From Gammaproteobacteria bacterium (GTDB lineage: Bacteria; Pseudomonadota; Gammaproteobacteria; Steroidobacterales; GCA-2729495): a stretch of DNA of 58,893 nucleotides. Shown in pieces: positions 8,610-17,891 of the stretch. Positions within the stretch are counted from its first letter, which is position 1, and every line of letters begins with the position of its first letter. The stretch covers positions 1 to 58,893 of the forward strand of contig JAAERX010000048.1 of assembly GCA_024229935.1 (NCBI GenBank), in the 5' to 3' direction. A model generated the notes under the pieces. The model had not been told where the DNA came from and did no database searches. It saw only the letters and a list, made by a program, of their open reading frames with translations. The position numbers and the translations under genes were made by a program.

Positions 8610-9467
8610 ATGAGTCTATTGCTGAATGCTGATCAACTGGCTAATAGCCCGGATGATGGGAAGCTGGTGATTGTTGATTGCAGGTTTAATCTGCTTGCTC
8701 CTGAAGCAGGCCGGGATATGTGGCAAGAGGCTCATATACCTGGTGCTTTTTATGCTGACCTTGATAAGGACCTTGCCGGCCCGGTTACAGCCACCAGTGG
8801 CAGGCATCCGTTGCCTGATCCGGAGGGTTTTAGTCGTTTGCTCGGTTCCTGGGGGGTCAGGCCTGACACTACAGTTGTTGCCTATGATGATGTTGGTGGT
8901 GCCGTGGCTGCGCGATTATGGTGGCTGTTACGCTGGGTTGGGCACCCGCATGTGGGGTTGCTGAACGGTGGCTGGCAGGCCTGGCTGGCTAGTGGGTTAC
9001 CGACAGATAGCAACATTCCTGAATTGTTATCAGCTTGCTACCCGGTAATTCCCGGTAGCATGCCCACAATATCGATTGATGAAGTACAGCAAGGTCTTGG
9101 CAGCGGTGAACTCACCCTGCTGGATGCCCGGGATACCAAACGGTTTGCTGGCAAATCTGAACCTATAGATACGCGTGCAGGTCATATACCCGGAGCTTGG
9201 AACAGGCCTTTTCAGGCGAATTTGGCTAAGGACAAACAATTTCTCTCAACTGATAAATTATGTAGGGAATTTGATGCGCTGATAACCGCTCAGCGGGCTA
9301 CCCAACTGGCTAGTATGTGTGGCTCTGGGGTTACGGCATGTCACAACCTGTTTGCAATGGAGTTGGCAGGTATAACTAGTGATTCAGGTGCACCTGCAGC
9401 TTTATATGTTGGTTCATGGAGTGAATGGCTACGTTCACCAGACAGACCCTGTGAGCCTGCTGACTGA
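8610..9467 (+). CDS. sseA: Sulfurtransferase (3-mercaptopyruvate/thiosulfate type, SseA-like)
   Basis: 285 aa, with two rhodanese modules as in SseA and TST. The N-terminal inactive module ends near residue 135 with HVGLLNGGWQAWLASGLP. The C-terminal module has the active loop CGSGVTAC with the catalytic cysteine at residue 237. CGSGVTAC resembles the 3-mercaptopyruvate sulfurtransferase loop (CGSGVTA) rather than the CRKGVTA loop of thiosulfate sulfurtransferases, which favours SseA. The AHIPGA and RAGHIPGAWNRPF segments are family hallmarks. The ATG at 8610 follows AAAAAAGG. The protein has no signal peptide and is probably cytoplasmic. Confidence 0.9.
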   Translation: MSLLLNADQLANSPDDGKLVIVDCRFNLLAPEAGRDMWQEAHIPGAFYADLDKDLAGPVTATSGRHPLPDPEGFSRLLGSWGVRPDTTVVAYDDVGGAVAARLWWLLRWVGHPHVGLLNGGWQAWLASGLPTDSNIPELLSACYPVIPGSMPTISIDEVQQGLGSGELTLLDARDTKRFAGKSEPIDTRAGHIPGAWNRPFQANLAKDKQFLSTDKLCREFDALITAQRATQLASMCGSGVTACHNLFAMELAGITSDSGAPAALYVGSWSEWLRSPDRPCEPAD

Positions 9468-9500
9468 GTGGCTATCAGCATGGTATAGAGGTGATGATCA

Positions 9501-10016
9501 ATGGAAAAAATATTACTACTCTTAGGTTTTGTGGCAATGCTGTCATCGGCTTGTCAGACTGCGGGGGGTATAAAGGAAGGTGCTCCTGAGGAGCTTGGTG
9601 CAAGTTTTATCTCCAGTTCTATTAGCACAGAAGGCATGAAGCCAGGTTGTTTTTATATACGTGAGGTAACTGACTGGGAGGCACTTAATGCTGTTAACCT
9701 GATTGTTTACACTGGTAATAAGAGTCAAGCTTATCTCGTAACGATTGATGTGCCTGCGATTTCCCTGCGTTCGAGTTCAAATATTGCTTTCATAGGTACT
9801 CGTGATCGTGATCGTATCTGTGGCCGACCTGGTGAACGTATGGTTGTCGGCGTGGGTGCTAGATGGGACTATACGGTGATGGATGTACGCCGTCTTGATA
9901 AGGAAATGCATGCAGGATTTCTGCAGAATAAAGTAGCGGCTAAGAGTAAAACTATTGAACCAGCAGATGAATCCCCGGGTGCTAAGGTTGAGACTGATAT
10001 TACGCCCAATGATTAA
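9501..10016 (+). CDS. Small lipoprotein, DUF6491-like, first of a tandem pair
   Basis: 171 aa. It begins with a lipoprotein signal: a basic start, a hydrophobic core and a lipobox LSSAC ending at Cys18. The mature part contains EGMKPGCFYIREVTDWEALN, then VNLIVYTG, then RICGRPGERMVVGVG. Two conserved cysteines and this layout resemble the DUF6491 family, whose role is unknown. The tail is acidic and low in complexity. GAGGTGAT lies just before the ATG. The downstream gene is a clear paralogue, so the pair arose by tandem duplication. The predicted location is the periplasmic side of a membrane. Confidence 0.7.
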   Translation: MEKILLLLGFVAMLSSACQTAGGIKEGAPEELGASFISSSISTEGMKPGCFYIREVTDWEALNAVNLIVYTGNKSQAYLVTIDVPAISLRSSSNIAFIGTRDRDRICGRPGERMVVGVGARWDYTVMDVRRLDKEMHAGFLQNKVAAKSKTIEPADESPGAKVETDITPND

Positions 10017-10041
10017 GGTGCAAGCTTTTTGGAGGAAAATA

Positions 10042-10524
10042 ATGAATCGACCGATATTTAGTGTTTTATTGCTGATCTCATTTTTAACGGGATGCCAGTC
10101 TATGCTGGGTGACAGAGCAGGGCTGGATGCGGGTGTACCACGTGTCAATACTGAGGGCATGAAGAAGGGCTGTTTTTATGCCAATGAAGCTGATGACTGG
10201 GACTTACTGACATCTGTAAACCTGATTATTTATGCACCGACTAAAAGCAGACCCTATTTGTTAACTATTAGCCCGCCTTTTAGAGGGCTGCGTGGAGAGC
10301 AAACTATTGCTTTTGAGACAGGCTTTGATGGTGGGCGTATATGTGGACGTGTGGGCGACACGTTGATTATGCGGGTAGGTGTAGCAGAGTCTTTTCAGAT
10401 TGTTGATGTACGACACATTGATGAAGCATTAGCTGAGCAATTGCTCAGTCAAAAAGAATCGGGTGAACTGCCCCTGGTCGTGCCCGCTGATGGGGCGGCA
10501 GAAACTGCGGTAGGTAGCAAGTAA
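10042..10524 (+). CDS. Small lipoprotein, DUF6491-like, second of a tandem pair
   Basis: 160 aa from the ATG at 10042, which is preceded by GGAGGAAAATA; a longer frame starting at 9955 overlaps the upstream gene and lacks a signal peptide at its start. The signal peptide ends in the lipobox LTGC (Cys17). Shared blocks with the upstream paralogue include TEGMKKGCFYANEADDWDLL, VNLIIYAPTKSRPYLLTI and RICGRVGDTLIMRVG, in the same order and spacing. The two are diverged rather than recent copies. Function is unknown; the shared operon suggests related outer-membrane or periplasmic roles. Confidence 0.7.
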   Translation: MNRPIFSVLLLISFLTGCQSMLGDRAGLDAGVPRVNTEGMKKGCFYANEADDWDLLTSVNLIIYAPTKSRPYLLTISPPFRGLRGEQTIAFETGFDGGRICGRVGDTLIMRVGVAESFQIVDVRHIDEALAEQLLSQKESGELPLVVPADGAAETAVGSK

Positions 10525-10627
10525 CTTATCGAACGCTATATTTGTATGTAAACCGGGCTAGAATAAAGACCCGTTGCCGCCATGATTTGGTGGCTGGCAG
10601 CACTCAGACTTTTAGGAACAGGATTAA

Positions 10628-11368
10628 ATGAACGACAGCATATTGCAGCGTGATCACAAGTCAGTACGTGGAACCATTCGCTATACAAGTAAGAAAGATG
10701 GCCGTGAAGGTCAGATTCGTGGTCGTGAATATTTCATGATCAATACTTATTCAGATGGTGCGCGCACGATTATTGTGCACAGTGAAATTGATGACCGTCC
10801 GAATGTTATGCGTGATGCGACTTATAGTCTTGATAAAGACTGGCGACCAACAGATTGCTCTGTGCGGTTGGTTGTTGACGATAATTTTATGGGTTCCGGC
10901 TGGTTTCGTATGGGGGAAGGTTTTATTGAGTGTGAAACCTACACTTCACTTGAAGGGCGTGTTACTCAGCAGATGGATACCAATGGCTGGCCAAAAACAT
11001 TCCAGAATCATGCGATAGCCTGTGATGCTTGGCATATGCGTTTGTTTGATCGAACCAAGCCTGGTGAGATTCAGGCGTTGGATGAAATGCTGTTGTGCTC
11101 ACCAGATCATCGTGGTGCCACTGGCCCGATGCTGTTCAAGATTGCCATGCATGTGAAATATATAGGTGAAGAGAAAATAACTGTTGAGGCAGGTGAGTTT
11201 GATGCTTATCACTTTCAGATGGTGTCAGCACCTGGTTTGCCTGAAGCACACCCAGATTATGATATCTGGTGTACCAGTGACGGTAACTTCACCTTCCTGC
11301 GCGGGGATATTGGTGGGTACATGCAAACTTACTATGAACTCACTGAGTTGGTGGGGGATGGTGAGTAG
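10628..11368 (+). CDS. Uncharacterised soluble protein, beta-rich
   Basis: 246 aa, with no signal peptide and no membrane segment, so predicted cytoplasmic. The sequence alternates short strands with many charged residues. The stretch EEKITVEAGEFDAYHFQMV near residue 190 recalls the V-AG-FDA-KV strand pair seen in DUF3108-like beta-barrel proteins, but the rest does not allow an assignment. AGGA lies seven bases before the ATG. A strong terminator follows 30 bases after the stop, so it ends a transcription unit. A TAGAAT hexamer at 10559-10564 may be its -10 box, but no good -35 is seen. Confidence 0.6.
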   Translation: MNDSILQRDHKSVRGTIRYTSKKDGREGQIRGREYFMINTYSDGARTIIVHSEIDDRPNVMRDATYSLDKDWRPTDCSVRLVVDDNFMGSGWFRMGEGFIECETYTSLEGRVTQQMDTNGWPKTFQNHAIACDAWHMRLFDRTKPGEIQALDEMLLCSPDHRGATGPMLFKIAMHVKYIGEEKITVEAGEFDAYHFQMVSAPGLPEAHPDYDIWCTSDGNFTFLRGDIGGYMQTYYELTELVGDGE

Positions 11369-11398
11369 AACTTGTGCGTCTTTTGGCCCGTGTACTAG

Positions 11399-11426
11399 AA
11401 AACCTGCTTTAAGCAGGTTTTTTTTT
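11399..11426 (+). terminator. Intrinsic terminator after the uncharacterised gene at 10628
   Basis: AAAACCTGC-TTTAA-GCAGGTTTT makes a 9-bp stem with a 5-base loop, running directly into a continuous T-tract. This is the clearest rho-independent terminator in the window. The A-rich 5' arm gives some bidirectional potential for the convergent VOC gene that ends at 11524. Confidence 0.85.
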
Positions 11427-11523
11427 GAATGTGGTGTGTTGGTGTTTGGATTTGGGAGTGCGGCTGATTGAGGCGTTACTCCTTGGAGGTATGTTGGAAA
11501 ATATAGGTTTTCTTGACCGGTCC

Positions 11524-12417
11524 TTAATTGGTGAGAATAACTTCTATTAATTCACCTGCGGGGCCGCGGAAAATACCGGCAGTGCGGCCGTTATAGGGAA
11601 ATTCTTCGCGTTTTTGTAGTTCTGAGACCCATTCAACTTCTTCATTAATACCATCACTGTTGAATCCAACAATTGCAACACCAGGAGGTAAATGGCCTTT
11701 TGCTACAACACGCGGGCCTGTAATTTCCGGTAGTTCATCCATTTCTATCAAATAACCGGGTGCGGCATAGGCAATAGAGAGTGGGTAGGTTGTTTCCGGG
11801 TCCAGATTATTGGCTTTAGAAATCATACTTATTTTAAAAAAGCTGGGTGGGTCAACCAACAATTCTAATGTTCCTCCATAAAATTCGGTAAGTTCACTCA
11901 TAGAAGGTCCACCAAGCACCATGATGAAAGGTCTTTCTGCCAGGGGCATGCTTTCATCCAGTCCAAGTGCCCCGGCAGCCTGCTGATTGCGAGTGAGGTA
12001 CAACAGTTCACCGCCTGGTCCAATTACCTGCATTGCGCGTGGTGCATTGGGTGCGGGCCATAAATCCTTTGGGGCGCCGACCACTTTAAATAGAGAGTCT
12101 TCTGTATCCATGCCAGATGCGAGTGTGTCAGGATTGCTTACCAGTAATTCAGTGGCATTCCAGCCATAACTGGTCATAGGGGTGTAGTCATAAACAGTCT
12201 CATCTTCAATAAAGCGTACATAAACAGGGGCATCATTTTTGGGTTGCATAATGATGTAGTCCTGACCCTCAGTTTCACTGGCACTGAGATATGCGCTCAT
12301 CTCGCTACTGATCGTGCCCTGGTCCTTAACCTGATAACTGAAATGATCTTTCCAGGCAGTTTCGACCTGAGTGAGGTTGGTGACCGTGATGGTTATAATG
12401 GCGAGTTCTTTCAGCAT
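11524..12417 (-). CDS. Two-domain VOC (glyoxalase-like) protein
   Basis: 297 aa made of two VOC modules, about residues 1-140 and 155-297. The first starts ELAIITITVTNLTQVETAWK and closes with MQVIGPGGELLYLTRN; the second has PFIMVLGGPSMSELTEFYGG and closes with GIFRGPAGELIEVILTN. The GPGGE and GPAGE turns carry the glutamates commonly used as metal ligands. It resembles the other double VOC protein at 1411 in architecture, although similarity is low by eye. It is divergent from the MFS transporter across about 190 bases, which suggests that the carrier may import its substrate (inference). No ribosome-binding site stands out. Confidence 0.7.
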   Translation of the reverse strand: MLKELAIITITVTNLTQVETAWKDHFSYQVKDQGTISSEMSAYLSASETEGQDYIIMQPKNDAPVYVRFIEDETVYDYTPMTSYGWNATELLVSNPDTLASGMDTEDSLFKVVGAPKDLWPAPNAPRAMQVIGPGGELLYLTRNQQAAGALGLDESMPLAERPFIMVLGGPSMSELTEFYGGTLELLVDPPSFFKISMISKANNLDPETTYPLSIAYAAPGYLIEMDELPEITGPRVVAKGHLPPGVAIVGFNSDGINEEVEWVSELQKREEFPYNGRTAGIFRGPAGELIEVILTN

Positions 12418-12603
12418 GGCGGTGTCTTAGCTCCTCTAAAGCTACTGATTTAAGCCATTTAATAATGTATCAGACGAGGCTGTGGTGTGATAGTTATGCT
12501 GCAAGGGGCTAACCATGGGCGTTCAAGTGTGTAAAATCTCTGCTTTCGTGCCGTCTTCACCCTAACAGGGGTATTTTCAGGGCGGCTGGTTACACTTTCA
12601 GGT

Positions 12604-13875
12604 ATGTCTATGTATTCAATGTCCGAACGCAGCAATACTTATCGGTGGGTTATCGTTGGCTGTTCATTTCTTGTGTTATTTGTTTCGCAAGGCATGACTC
12701 TTGGTGGGCTGCAGGTTTTTGATGAGCGATTGATAAATCATTTGAGTGAAGTTTCAGGCGAGCCAATTTCTCTTGGTGCGTTTAAAGGTGGGCTATCCGT
12801 TATGTTTCTAACGGCAGGGCTGTTTGGCATGGTGGCAGGTGTGCTGTGTGATAAGTTCGGTCCACGTAAATTGATCTTTACTGGTTTGGCATTACTGGCT
12901 GTTGGTAATTATTTGTACAGTGATGTGCAGACCTTGCAGGGTATTTACTGGATTTCGTTTCTGTATGGAATCGTGCTTGTTCTGTGTGGGCTCATGATTA
13001 ATGTTTACCTTGTGTCAAGTTGGTTTACAAAGAAACGTGGGCTGGCCATAGGGCTTGTGCTTGCAGGGACCAGCTTAGGTAATGCTGCATTTCCCAAGCT
13101 GAATGGCTGGCTGTTGCAAACCGTGGACTGGCAAACAGTATTTACCTGGATAGCATGGGTGCCGGCATTAATTATCCCCATACTGTTTTTCTTCCTGAAA
13201 GACTCTCCATCTACTCAGGGTGGTGATGATCAAGTATCAGCTGATTTGCCACAGTTGAGTGGTTACAGTCTCAAAGAGGCGTTGCTGAGTCGTAACTTCT
13301 GGATTGTGGCCATTATTGCAATGTGTACTTTCTACGGCATTCTTGCCATGAGTGGGCACACTTACCTGTTTTTTCGTGGCCAGGGGTATGCGGAAGCTAC
13401 GGCAGCATGGGCAGTTTCCATTGTTTTTCTGGGTGGTCTGATTGGCAAACTTCTAAGTGGGTACTTAGCGGAGAGTTTTGGTCGTAAGCGGGTGCTCCTG
13501 ATTGGTTTGCTCATGATGCTGATAGGTATTGCCGCTATGGTGATGGCCATCCTTTCCACCAGTGCTTTGCTGGCCTGGGGTGGTCTGGTGTTATTTGGCT
13601 TTGGCTGGGGCGGAATCTACACTTTAATTCAGGTGTTGGCTGCCGACCTGTTTGGCATGCTTGCTCTGGGTAAGATTCTTGGGGCTATCAATATTCTGGA
13701 TACCATAGGCGGTGCTGCAGGGCCTATAGTTACCGGTATCATGGTGGACCGTACTCAGGGGTATTTGCAGCCATTTGTCGTGATCACTGTGCTGTTGCTG
13801 ATAGCAACCATAGCGGCCAGCCTGCTGGATATGTCGAAAGGTGTTTACCATGAATTTGACCCGGAAGCTGATTAA
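12604..13875 (+). CDS. MFS transporter, monocarboxylate/oxalate-formate antiporter-like
   Basis: 423 aa with twelve predicted membrane helices and a central loop near residues 205-225. The cytoplasmic motif GVLCDKFGPRKLI between helices 2 and 3 is the MFS signature (motif A), repeated in degenerate form as GYLAESFGRKRVLLIG after the centre. The length and spacing fit the MCT/OFA-like branch that carries small carboxylates, but the substrate is not determined. Three in-frame ATGs occur in the first six codons; I use the first, preceded by CAGG. The gene is divergent from the VOC gene. Confidence 0.85.
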   Translation: MSMYSMSERSNTYRWVIVGCSFLVLFVSQGMTLGGLQVFDERLINHLSEVSGEPISLGAFKGGLSVMFLTAGLFGMVAGVLCDKFGPRKLIFTGLALLAVGNYLYSDVQTLQGIYWISFLYGIVLVLCGLMINVYLVSSWFTKKRGLAIGLVLAGTSLGNAAFPKLNGWLLQTVDWQTVFTWIAWVPALIIPILFFFLKDSPSTQGGDDQVSADLPQLSGYSLKEALLSRNFWIVAIIAMCTFYGILAMSGHTYLFFRGQGYAEATAAWAVSIVFLGGLIGKLLSGYLAESFGRKRVLLIGLLMMLIGIAAMVMAILSTSALLAWGGLVLFGFGWGGIYTLIQVLAADLFGMLALGKILGAINILDTIGGAAGPIVTGIMVDRTQGYLQPFVVITVLLLIATIAASLLDMSKGVYHEFDPEAD

Positions 13876-13968
13876 TCATAGATGCAATGATGGGCTTTAT
13901 TTTTTTTATAAGTATTTTGTGATCTCAGGGCTGTTGTTTAGTTGTCCTTTGGTTGACAATCACTCGTT

Positions 13969-15186
13969 ATGATTCCACCGATTAAAAGCAGTGACAGTTT
14001 GCAGGATGTTCGCTATGAGATTCGCGGGCAGCTAGCTCAGCGTGCTCATGATATGGAGCGGCAAGGGCAGGAGATCATTTCGCTGAATATTGGTAATCCA
14101 GGGCTGTTTGGTTTCCGTACCCCTGAAACTATGCGCATGGCGATGATCGAAAACCTCCAGAGTAGTGAAGCTTATTCCCATCAAAAAGGCATCTTTCCTG
14201 CTCGCGAAGCTGTGGTTATGCAACAGCAGGAACGGGGTGTTATGGATGTCACTGCTGAGGAAGTATTTATTGGTAACGGTGTCAGTGAGCTTATTGACCT
14301 CACTTTGCGGGCGTTGCTTAATGCTGGTGATGAGGTGCTCATTCCCAGCCCTGATTATCCGTTGTGGACGGCCTCGGTTACGCTGAACCGTGGGAAGCCC
14401 CTGCATTACCCATGTCCGCCTGAAAACGGTTTTCAACCTGATTTGGAATGCTTACGTGATTTGATCACGGACAAGACCCGCGCAATTGTGGTGATTAATC
14501 CTAATAACCCCACAGGTGCTGTATATAGCAGGGCAGCCTTGGAAGGTATCGTTGCACTTGCTGAAGAACATGGCCTGGTGATATTCAGTGATGAAATTTA
14601 TGATGGTATGACTTACGACGATGCTGAGTTTGTACCGCTGGCGCCGCTTGTCAAGAATACCCTGTGCGGCACCTTCAGTGGTTTATCAAAAGTCTACCGA
14701 GCTTGTGGGTTTCGGGTTGGCTGGGTGTCCTTTAATGGTGCGAATGAAGTAGCTGAAGAATATTTACATGGTTTGGACTTGCTGGCTTCTCTCAGGCTGT
14801 GCAGTAATGTGCCGGGTCAGTGGGGTGTGCAGACTGCACTGGGTGGTTATCAGAGTCTGAAACAACTGATATGTCCAGGTGGTCGGCTGTATGAATCCCG
14901 TCAGGCGATGCTGGATGGTGTAGCTGCCAGCCCGTATCTGCATCTCGTTGTTCCGGGTGGTTCTATGTATGCCTTTATCGGCGTGGACACTGACAAACTG
15001 CCTGATTTTGATGACCATGCTTTTGCACTGGAATTGCTGGAATCGCAGCATGTGCTGGTGGCACCCGGATCGAGCTTTAATGTCGACTATCGGAATTATT
15101 TTCGGGTCACGATCCTGCCAGAAGCGAAGGTGATTGAGGATGTGTTTCAACGGATAAATACCGTTTTAGAAAGCTATAATCAGTAG
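13969..15186 (+). CDS. alaA: AlaA-like PLP-dependent aminotransferase (fold type I)
   Basis: 405 aa, equal to the AlaA alanine transaminase length. Visible landmarks are ISLNIGNPGLFGF near residue 40, YSHQKGIFPAREAV (65-78), VINPNNPTGAVYSR (about 178-191), IFSDEIYDGMTYDD and the PLP lysine in FSGLSKVYRACGFRVGW (Lys241). The YSxxxGIxxAREAV and EIYDxMxYDD patterns are those of AlaA rather than AspC. AlaA makes alanine from pyruvate and glutamate. The ATG at 13969 is preceded by a poor ribosome-binding site. The gene stands between the MFS carrier and the nuclease gene. The AlaA assignment is strong by family, moderately sure as to the exact substrate. Confidence 0.85.
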   Translation: MIPPIKSSDSLQDVRYEIRGQLAQRAHDMERQGQEIISLNIGNPGLFGFRTPETMRMAMIENLQSSEAYSHQKGIFPAREAVVMQQQERGVMDVTAEEVFIGNGVSELIDLTLRALLNAGDEVLIPSPDYPLWTASVTLNRGKPLHYPCPPENGFQPDLECLRDLITDKTRAIVVINPNNPTGAVYSRAALEGIVALAEEHGLVIFSDEIYDGMTYDDAEFVPLAPLVKNTLCGTFSGLSKVYRACGFRVGWVSFNGANEVAEEYLHGLDLLASLRLCSNVPGQWGVQTALGGYQSLKQLICPGGRLYESRQAMLDGVAASPYLHLVVPGGSMYAFIGVDTDKLPDFDDHAFALELLESQHVLVAPGSSFNVDYRNYFRVTILPEAKVIEDVFQRINTVLESYNQ

Positions 15187-15224
15187 AAGATATTGTTTAC
15201 AAGTAACTCATATATAAATAAATA

Positions 15225-17891
15225 ATGTACGAGCCTTTACTCGAAGCGCTCGAATCTGGTGGCACGGTTGTCACCGCCAATAATCGACTGGCCCGGAGTC
15301 TGGAGCGGGCTTATGGCCGCCACCAGCAGGCTGCTGGCAAGCAGGCCTGGCAATCACCCGCCGTTTTCAGCTGGCATGCCTGGCTGACCCGTCTGTGGCA
15401 ACAATCTGAAATTACCGGTGGCCAGGGCAGCCGGTTGCAACTGCTTAGCGATGCTGATGCCAGAGTGCTTTGGGAAGACATCGTTCGCTCTGATAATGAT
15501 GATACCGGTAATGGTGCCCCGCTTGCCGGCAGGGCATGGAAATTGCTTTGTGAATGGCAGGCGGTAGCGGCACCTGAGTGGACGGATGCCGGTTTATCCC
15601 CTGATCAGCAGATTTTTCTGCGCTGGCTTGGGGCGTACCGGGATCGATTGAGCAGGGAAAACTGGAGGGATACCGCACAGTTGCCCGAAGAGTTGTTACT
15701 CGATACCAGAGCTGGCTTGTTTGATGATCACGCTAAGCTTATGTTTGCGGGTTTTGATGTCTGGAGTCCGGCGCGTATAGAGCTTCGGGATGCATTTGCA
15801 GCGCGCGGTGTGGCGGTAAGTCTTGCGACTGATAAGGTGAGCCGTGAGGCAAAAGCCTGTCGCTTTGAGTGCAAGGATGACCGGGATGAACTCGAAAGCG
15901 CCGCACGCTGGGCGAGGGCACAGATTGAAGCGGACTCCGCTCTCGAAGTTTGTGTGGTGGTGCGTGACCTGGAAAATCGTGCCGCTGAGGCCAGACGAGT
16001 ATTCATGGACGTGTTTTGTCCCGACTGGCGAGTGCGGGACAGTCGCACCCTGCCTGTGAATTTTTCCTACGGTGGAGTGTTGGCCAATCAGCCGCGCGTG
16101 GCTACGTCACTCAATTTGCTTTGGCTGGCACAAGGTGATGTCGACTACCGTCGTTTCAGTCTCGTATTGCGCAGTCCTTTTCTAAGTGCGGGACGTGAAG
16201 AGGCCGATGAACGCGCCCAACTGGATTTGCTCTTAAGAGATAAATTGGGTGCTGCGATTACACTTAAAGATGCCCGCGGGTTTGCCAGCAAACGTGCACC
16301 TGAACTTGGAGTTGTGCTCACAAGTCTGGCGGATACTGAGACTGGTGGTGAGCAAACACTTGCGAAGTGGGCTGAGTGGATTACCGAGACGCTGAAGACA
16401 GTTGGCTGGCCTGGGGATGACTCACTGGATTCAGTCGCGTATCAGGAGCTTGAAGCCTGGCATCAATTATTAAGAGAGTTTGCTGCCAGCTCTAAAGTGC
16501 GTGGGGTAATCAGTCTGAGTGGTGCACTGGGTTTACTGGAAAGGCTCGCGACCGCCAAACTGCATCAGCCGGAAGCGGCTACAGGTGTGGTGCAGGTTAT
16601 CGGTATGCTTGAAGCAGCGGGTCATGAGTTTGATCGCCTTTGGGTTACCGGTCTGGCTGCCGAAGACTGGCCGCAGTCTGCCTATCTAGACCCACTGCTG
16701 CCGTTTGGTCTGCAGCGAAGCCGTGCAATGCCAGGGAGCAGTCCCTCCCTGGAGCTGGATTATGCGACCCAATTAACTCATCGCTTGCGTAACAGTGGCA
16801 GCGAAGTGATTTTTAGCTGGCCGGCCATGCGTGATGGAGAGGCCCTTCATCCCAGTGGATTGATCGTAGAACTTCCACAGACGACGACTATGCAATTGTG
16901 GTCGGAGCCGTCGTGGGCCGAAATGATGTTTGCTGACGCAAGCCTTAGTCTTTTCGATGATGATGTGCCGCTGTCATGGCAATCCGGAAGTAAAGCTCGT
17001 GGTGGCGCTTCGCTGTTTGGCATGCAGGCAAGTTGTCCGTTGCGCGCATTTCTTGAGTTACGACTTGGCGCCGGTGAGGTCGATGATCCGGTCACGGGCA
17101 TTAGCTACAAGGAACGCGGTAGCCTGGCGCACAATGTGCTTGAAGATTTTTACAGACGGCATCGGAATTCGACTGCGATTCGGGCGCTTGATGATACGGC
17201 CTTGTCTAATGAGTTGAATGAGTTAACGGCAAAACATATACGCGCCTTGCCCGGGTTGGGGCGGTCGTTTATGCGCACGATGGCAGACCTGGAAGCGCAG
17301 CGTCTGATGCCCTTGTTGGTTGCTTTCGTTGAACTGGATAAGGCCCGGGAAGATTTTACCGTTGTGCAGGTTGAGGAAGATGACCCGCATGTCACGGTTG
17401 GGCCTCTGACTTTATGGTTGAAACTGGATCGCCTGGATGAGTTAGCGACTGGCGACCGGGTCGTTATTGATTACAAAACAGGTAAGGTTGCCCGCAAAGA
17501 CTGGAATCCATCCAGACCGGGAAACATGCAGTTGCCTTTGTATGCAACGTTTACCGGTGAGAATGTAAACGGCGTAGCTTTCGTCCAGGTCTCGGCACAT
17601 GGGGTGAAATACGACGGTGTCGCCAACGACTCGGTTGATATTGAAGGGGTGATTCCAACGCAAAAACTGCACGCCAGTTTCAGAGATAGTGCTGGTGAGA
17701 GTATTAAAGAATGGGATGCGTTGACGAGCGCCTGGCGGGAATGCTTGCTGGGTCTCGCAGACGATTTTGCAGCAGGCAATTGCGGCATTAATCCACGGCA
17801 TGCAGATGATGCAAAAGGTCAGATGGCTGTCCTGACGCGCGTATTCGACCTGCCGGCAACCGGTGTCGAAGAGGATGGCGGTAATGGCTGA
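15225..17891 (+). CDS. AddB-like PD-(D/E)XK nuclease / inactive helicase ('probable DNA repair protein' family)
   Basis: 888 aa. The N-terminal two thirds resemble a degenerate superfamily-1 helicase (opening TANNRLARSLERAYG in place of a Walker A). The C-terminal domain from about residue 600 is a RecB/AddB-type nuclease: ASCPLRAFLELRLG, then LAHNVLEDFYRRH, then VVIDYKTGK near residue 748 and QLPLYATF. The Asp and Lys of DYKTG are expected catalytic residues. The length and layout match the proteobacterial family known as TIGR03623 that accompanies a UvrD/AddA-like helicase. It overlaps the helicase gene by eight bases. It probably processes double-strand breaks (inference from family). Confidence 0.85.
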   Translation: MYEPLLEALESGGTVVTANNRLARSLERAYGRHQQAAGKQAWQSPAVFSWHAWLTRLWQQSEITGGQGSRLQLLSDADARVLWEDIVRSDNDDTGNGAPLAGRAWKLLCEWQAVAAPEWTDAGLSPDQQIFLRWLGAYRDRLSRENWRDTAQLPEELLLDTRAGLFDDHAKLMFAGFDVWSPARIELRDAFAARGVAVSLATDKVSREAKACRFECKDDRDELESAARWARAQIEADSALEVCVVVRDLENRAAEARRVFMDVFCPDWRVRDSRTLPVNFSYGGVLANQPRVATSLNLLWLAQGDVDYRRFSLVLRSPFLSAGREEADERAQLDLLLRDKLGAAITLKDARGFASKRAPELGVVLTSLADTETGGEQTLAKWAEWITETLKTVGWPGDDSLDSVAYQELEAWHQLLREFAASSKVRGVISLSGALGLLERLATAKLHQPEAATGVVQVIGMLEAAGHEFDRLWVTGLAAEDWPQSAYLDPLLPFGLQRSRAMPGSSPSLELDYATQLTHRLRNSGSEVIFSWPAMRDGEALHPSGLIVELPQTTTMQLWSEPSWAEMMFADASLSLFDDDVPLSWQSGSKARGGASLFGMQASCPLRAFLELRLGAGEVDDPVTGISYKERGSLAHNVLEDFYRRHRNSTAIRALDDTALSNELNELTAKHIRALPGLGRSFMRTMADLEAQRLMPLLVAFVELDKAREDFTVVQVEEDDPHVTVGPLTLWLKLDRLDELATGDRVVIDYKTGKVARKDWNPSRPGNMQLPLYATFTGENVNGVAFVQVSAHGVKYDGVANDSVDIEGVIPTQKLHASFRDSAGESIKEWDALTSAWRECLLGLADDFAAGNCGINPRHADDAKGQMAVLTRVFDLPATGVEEDGGNG

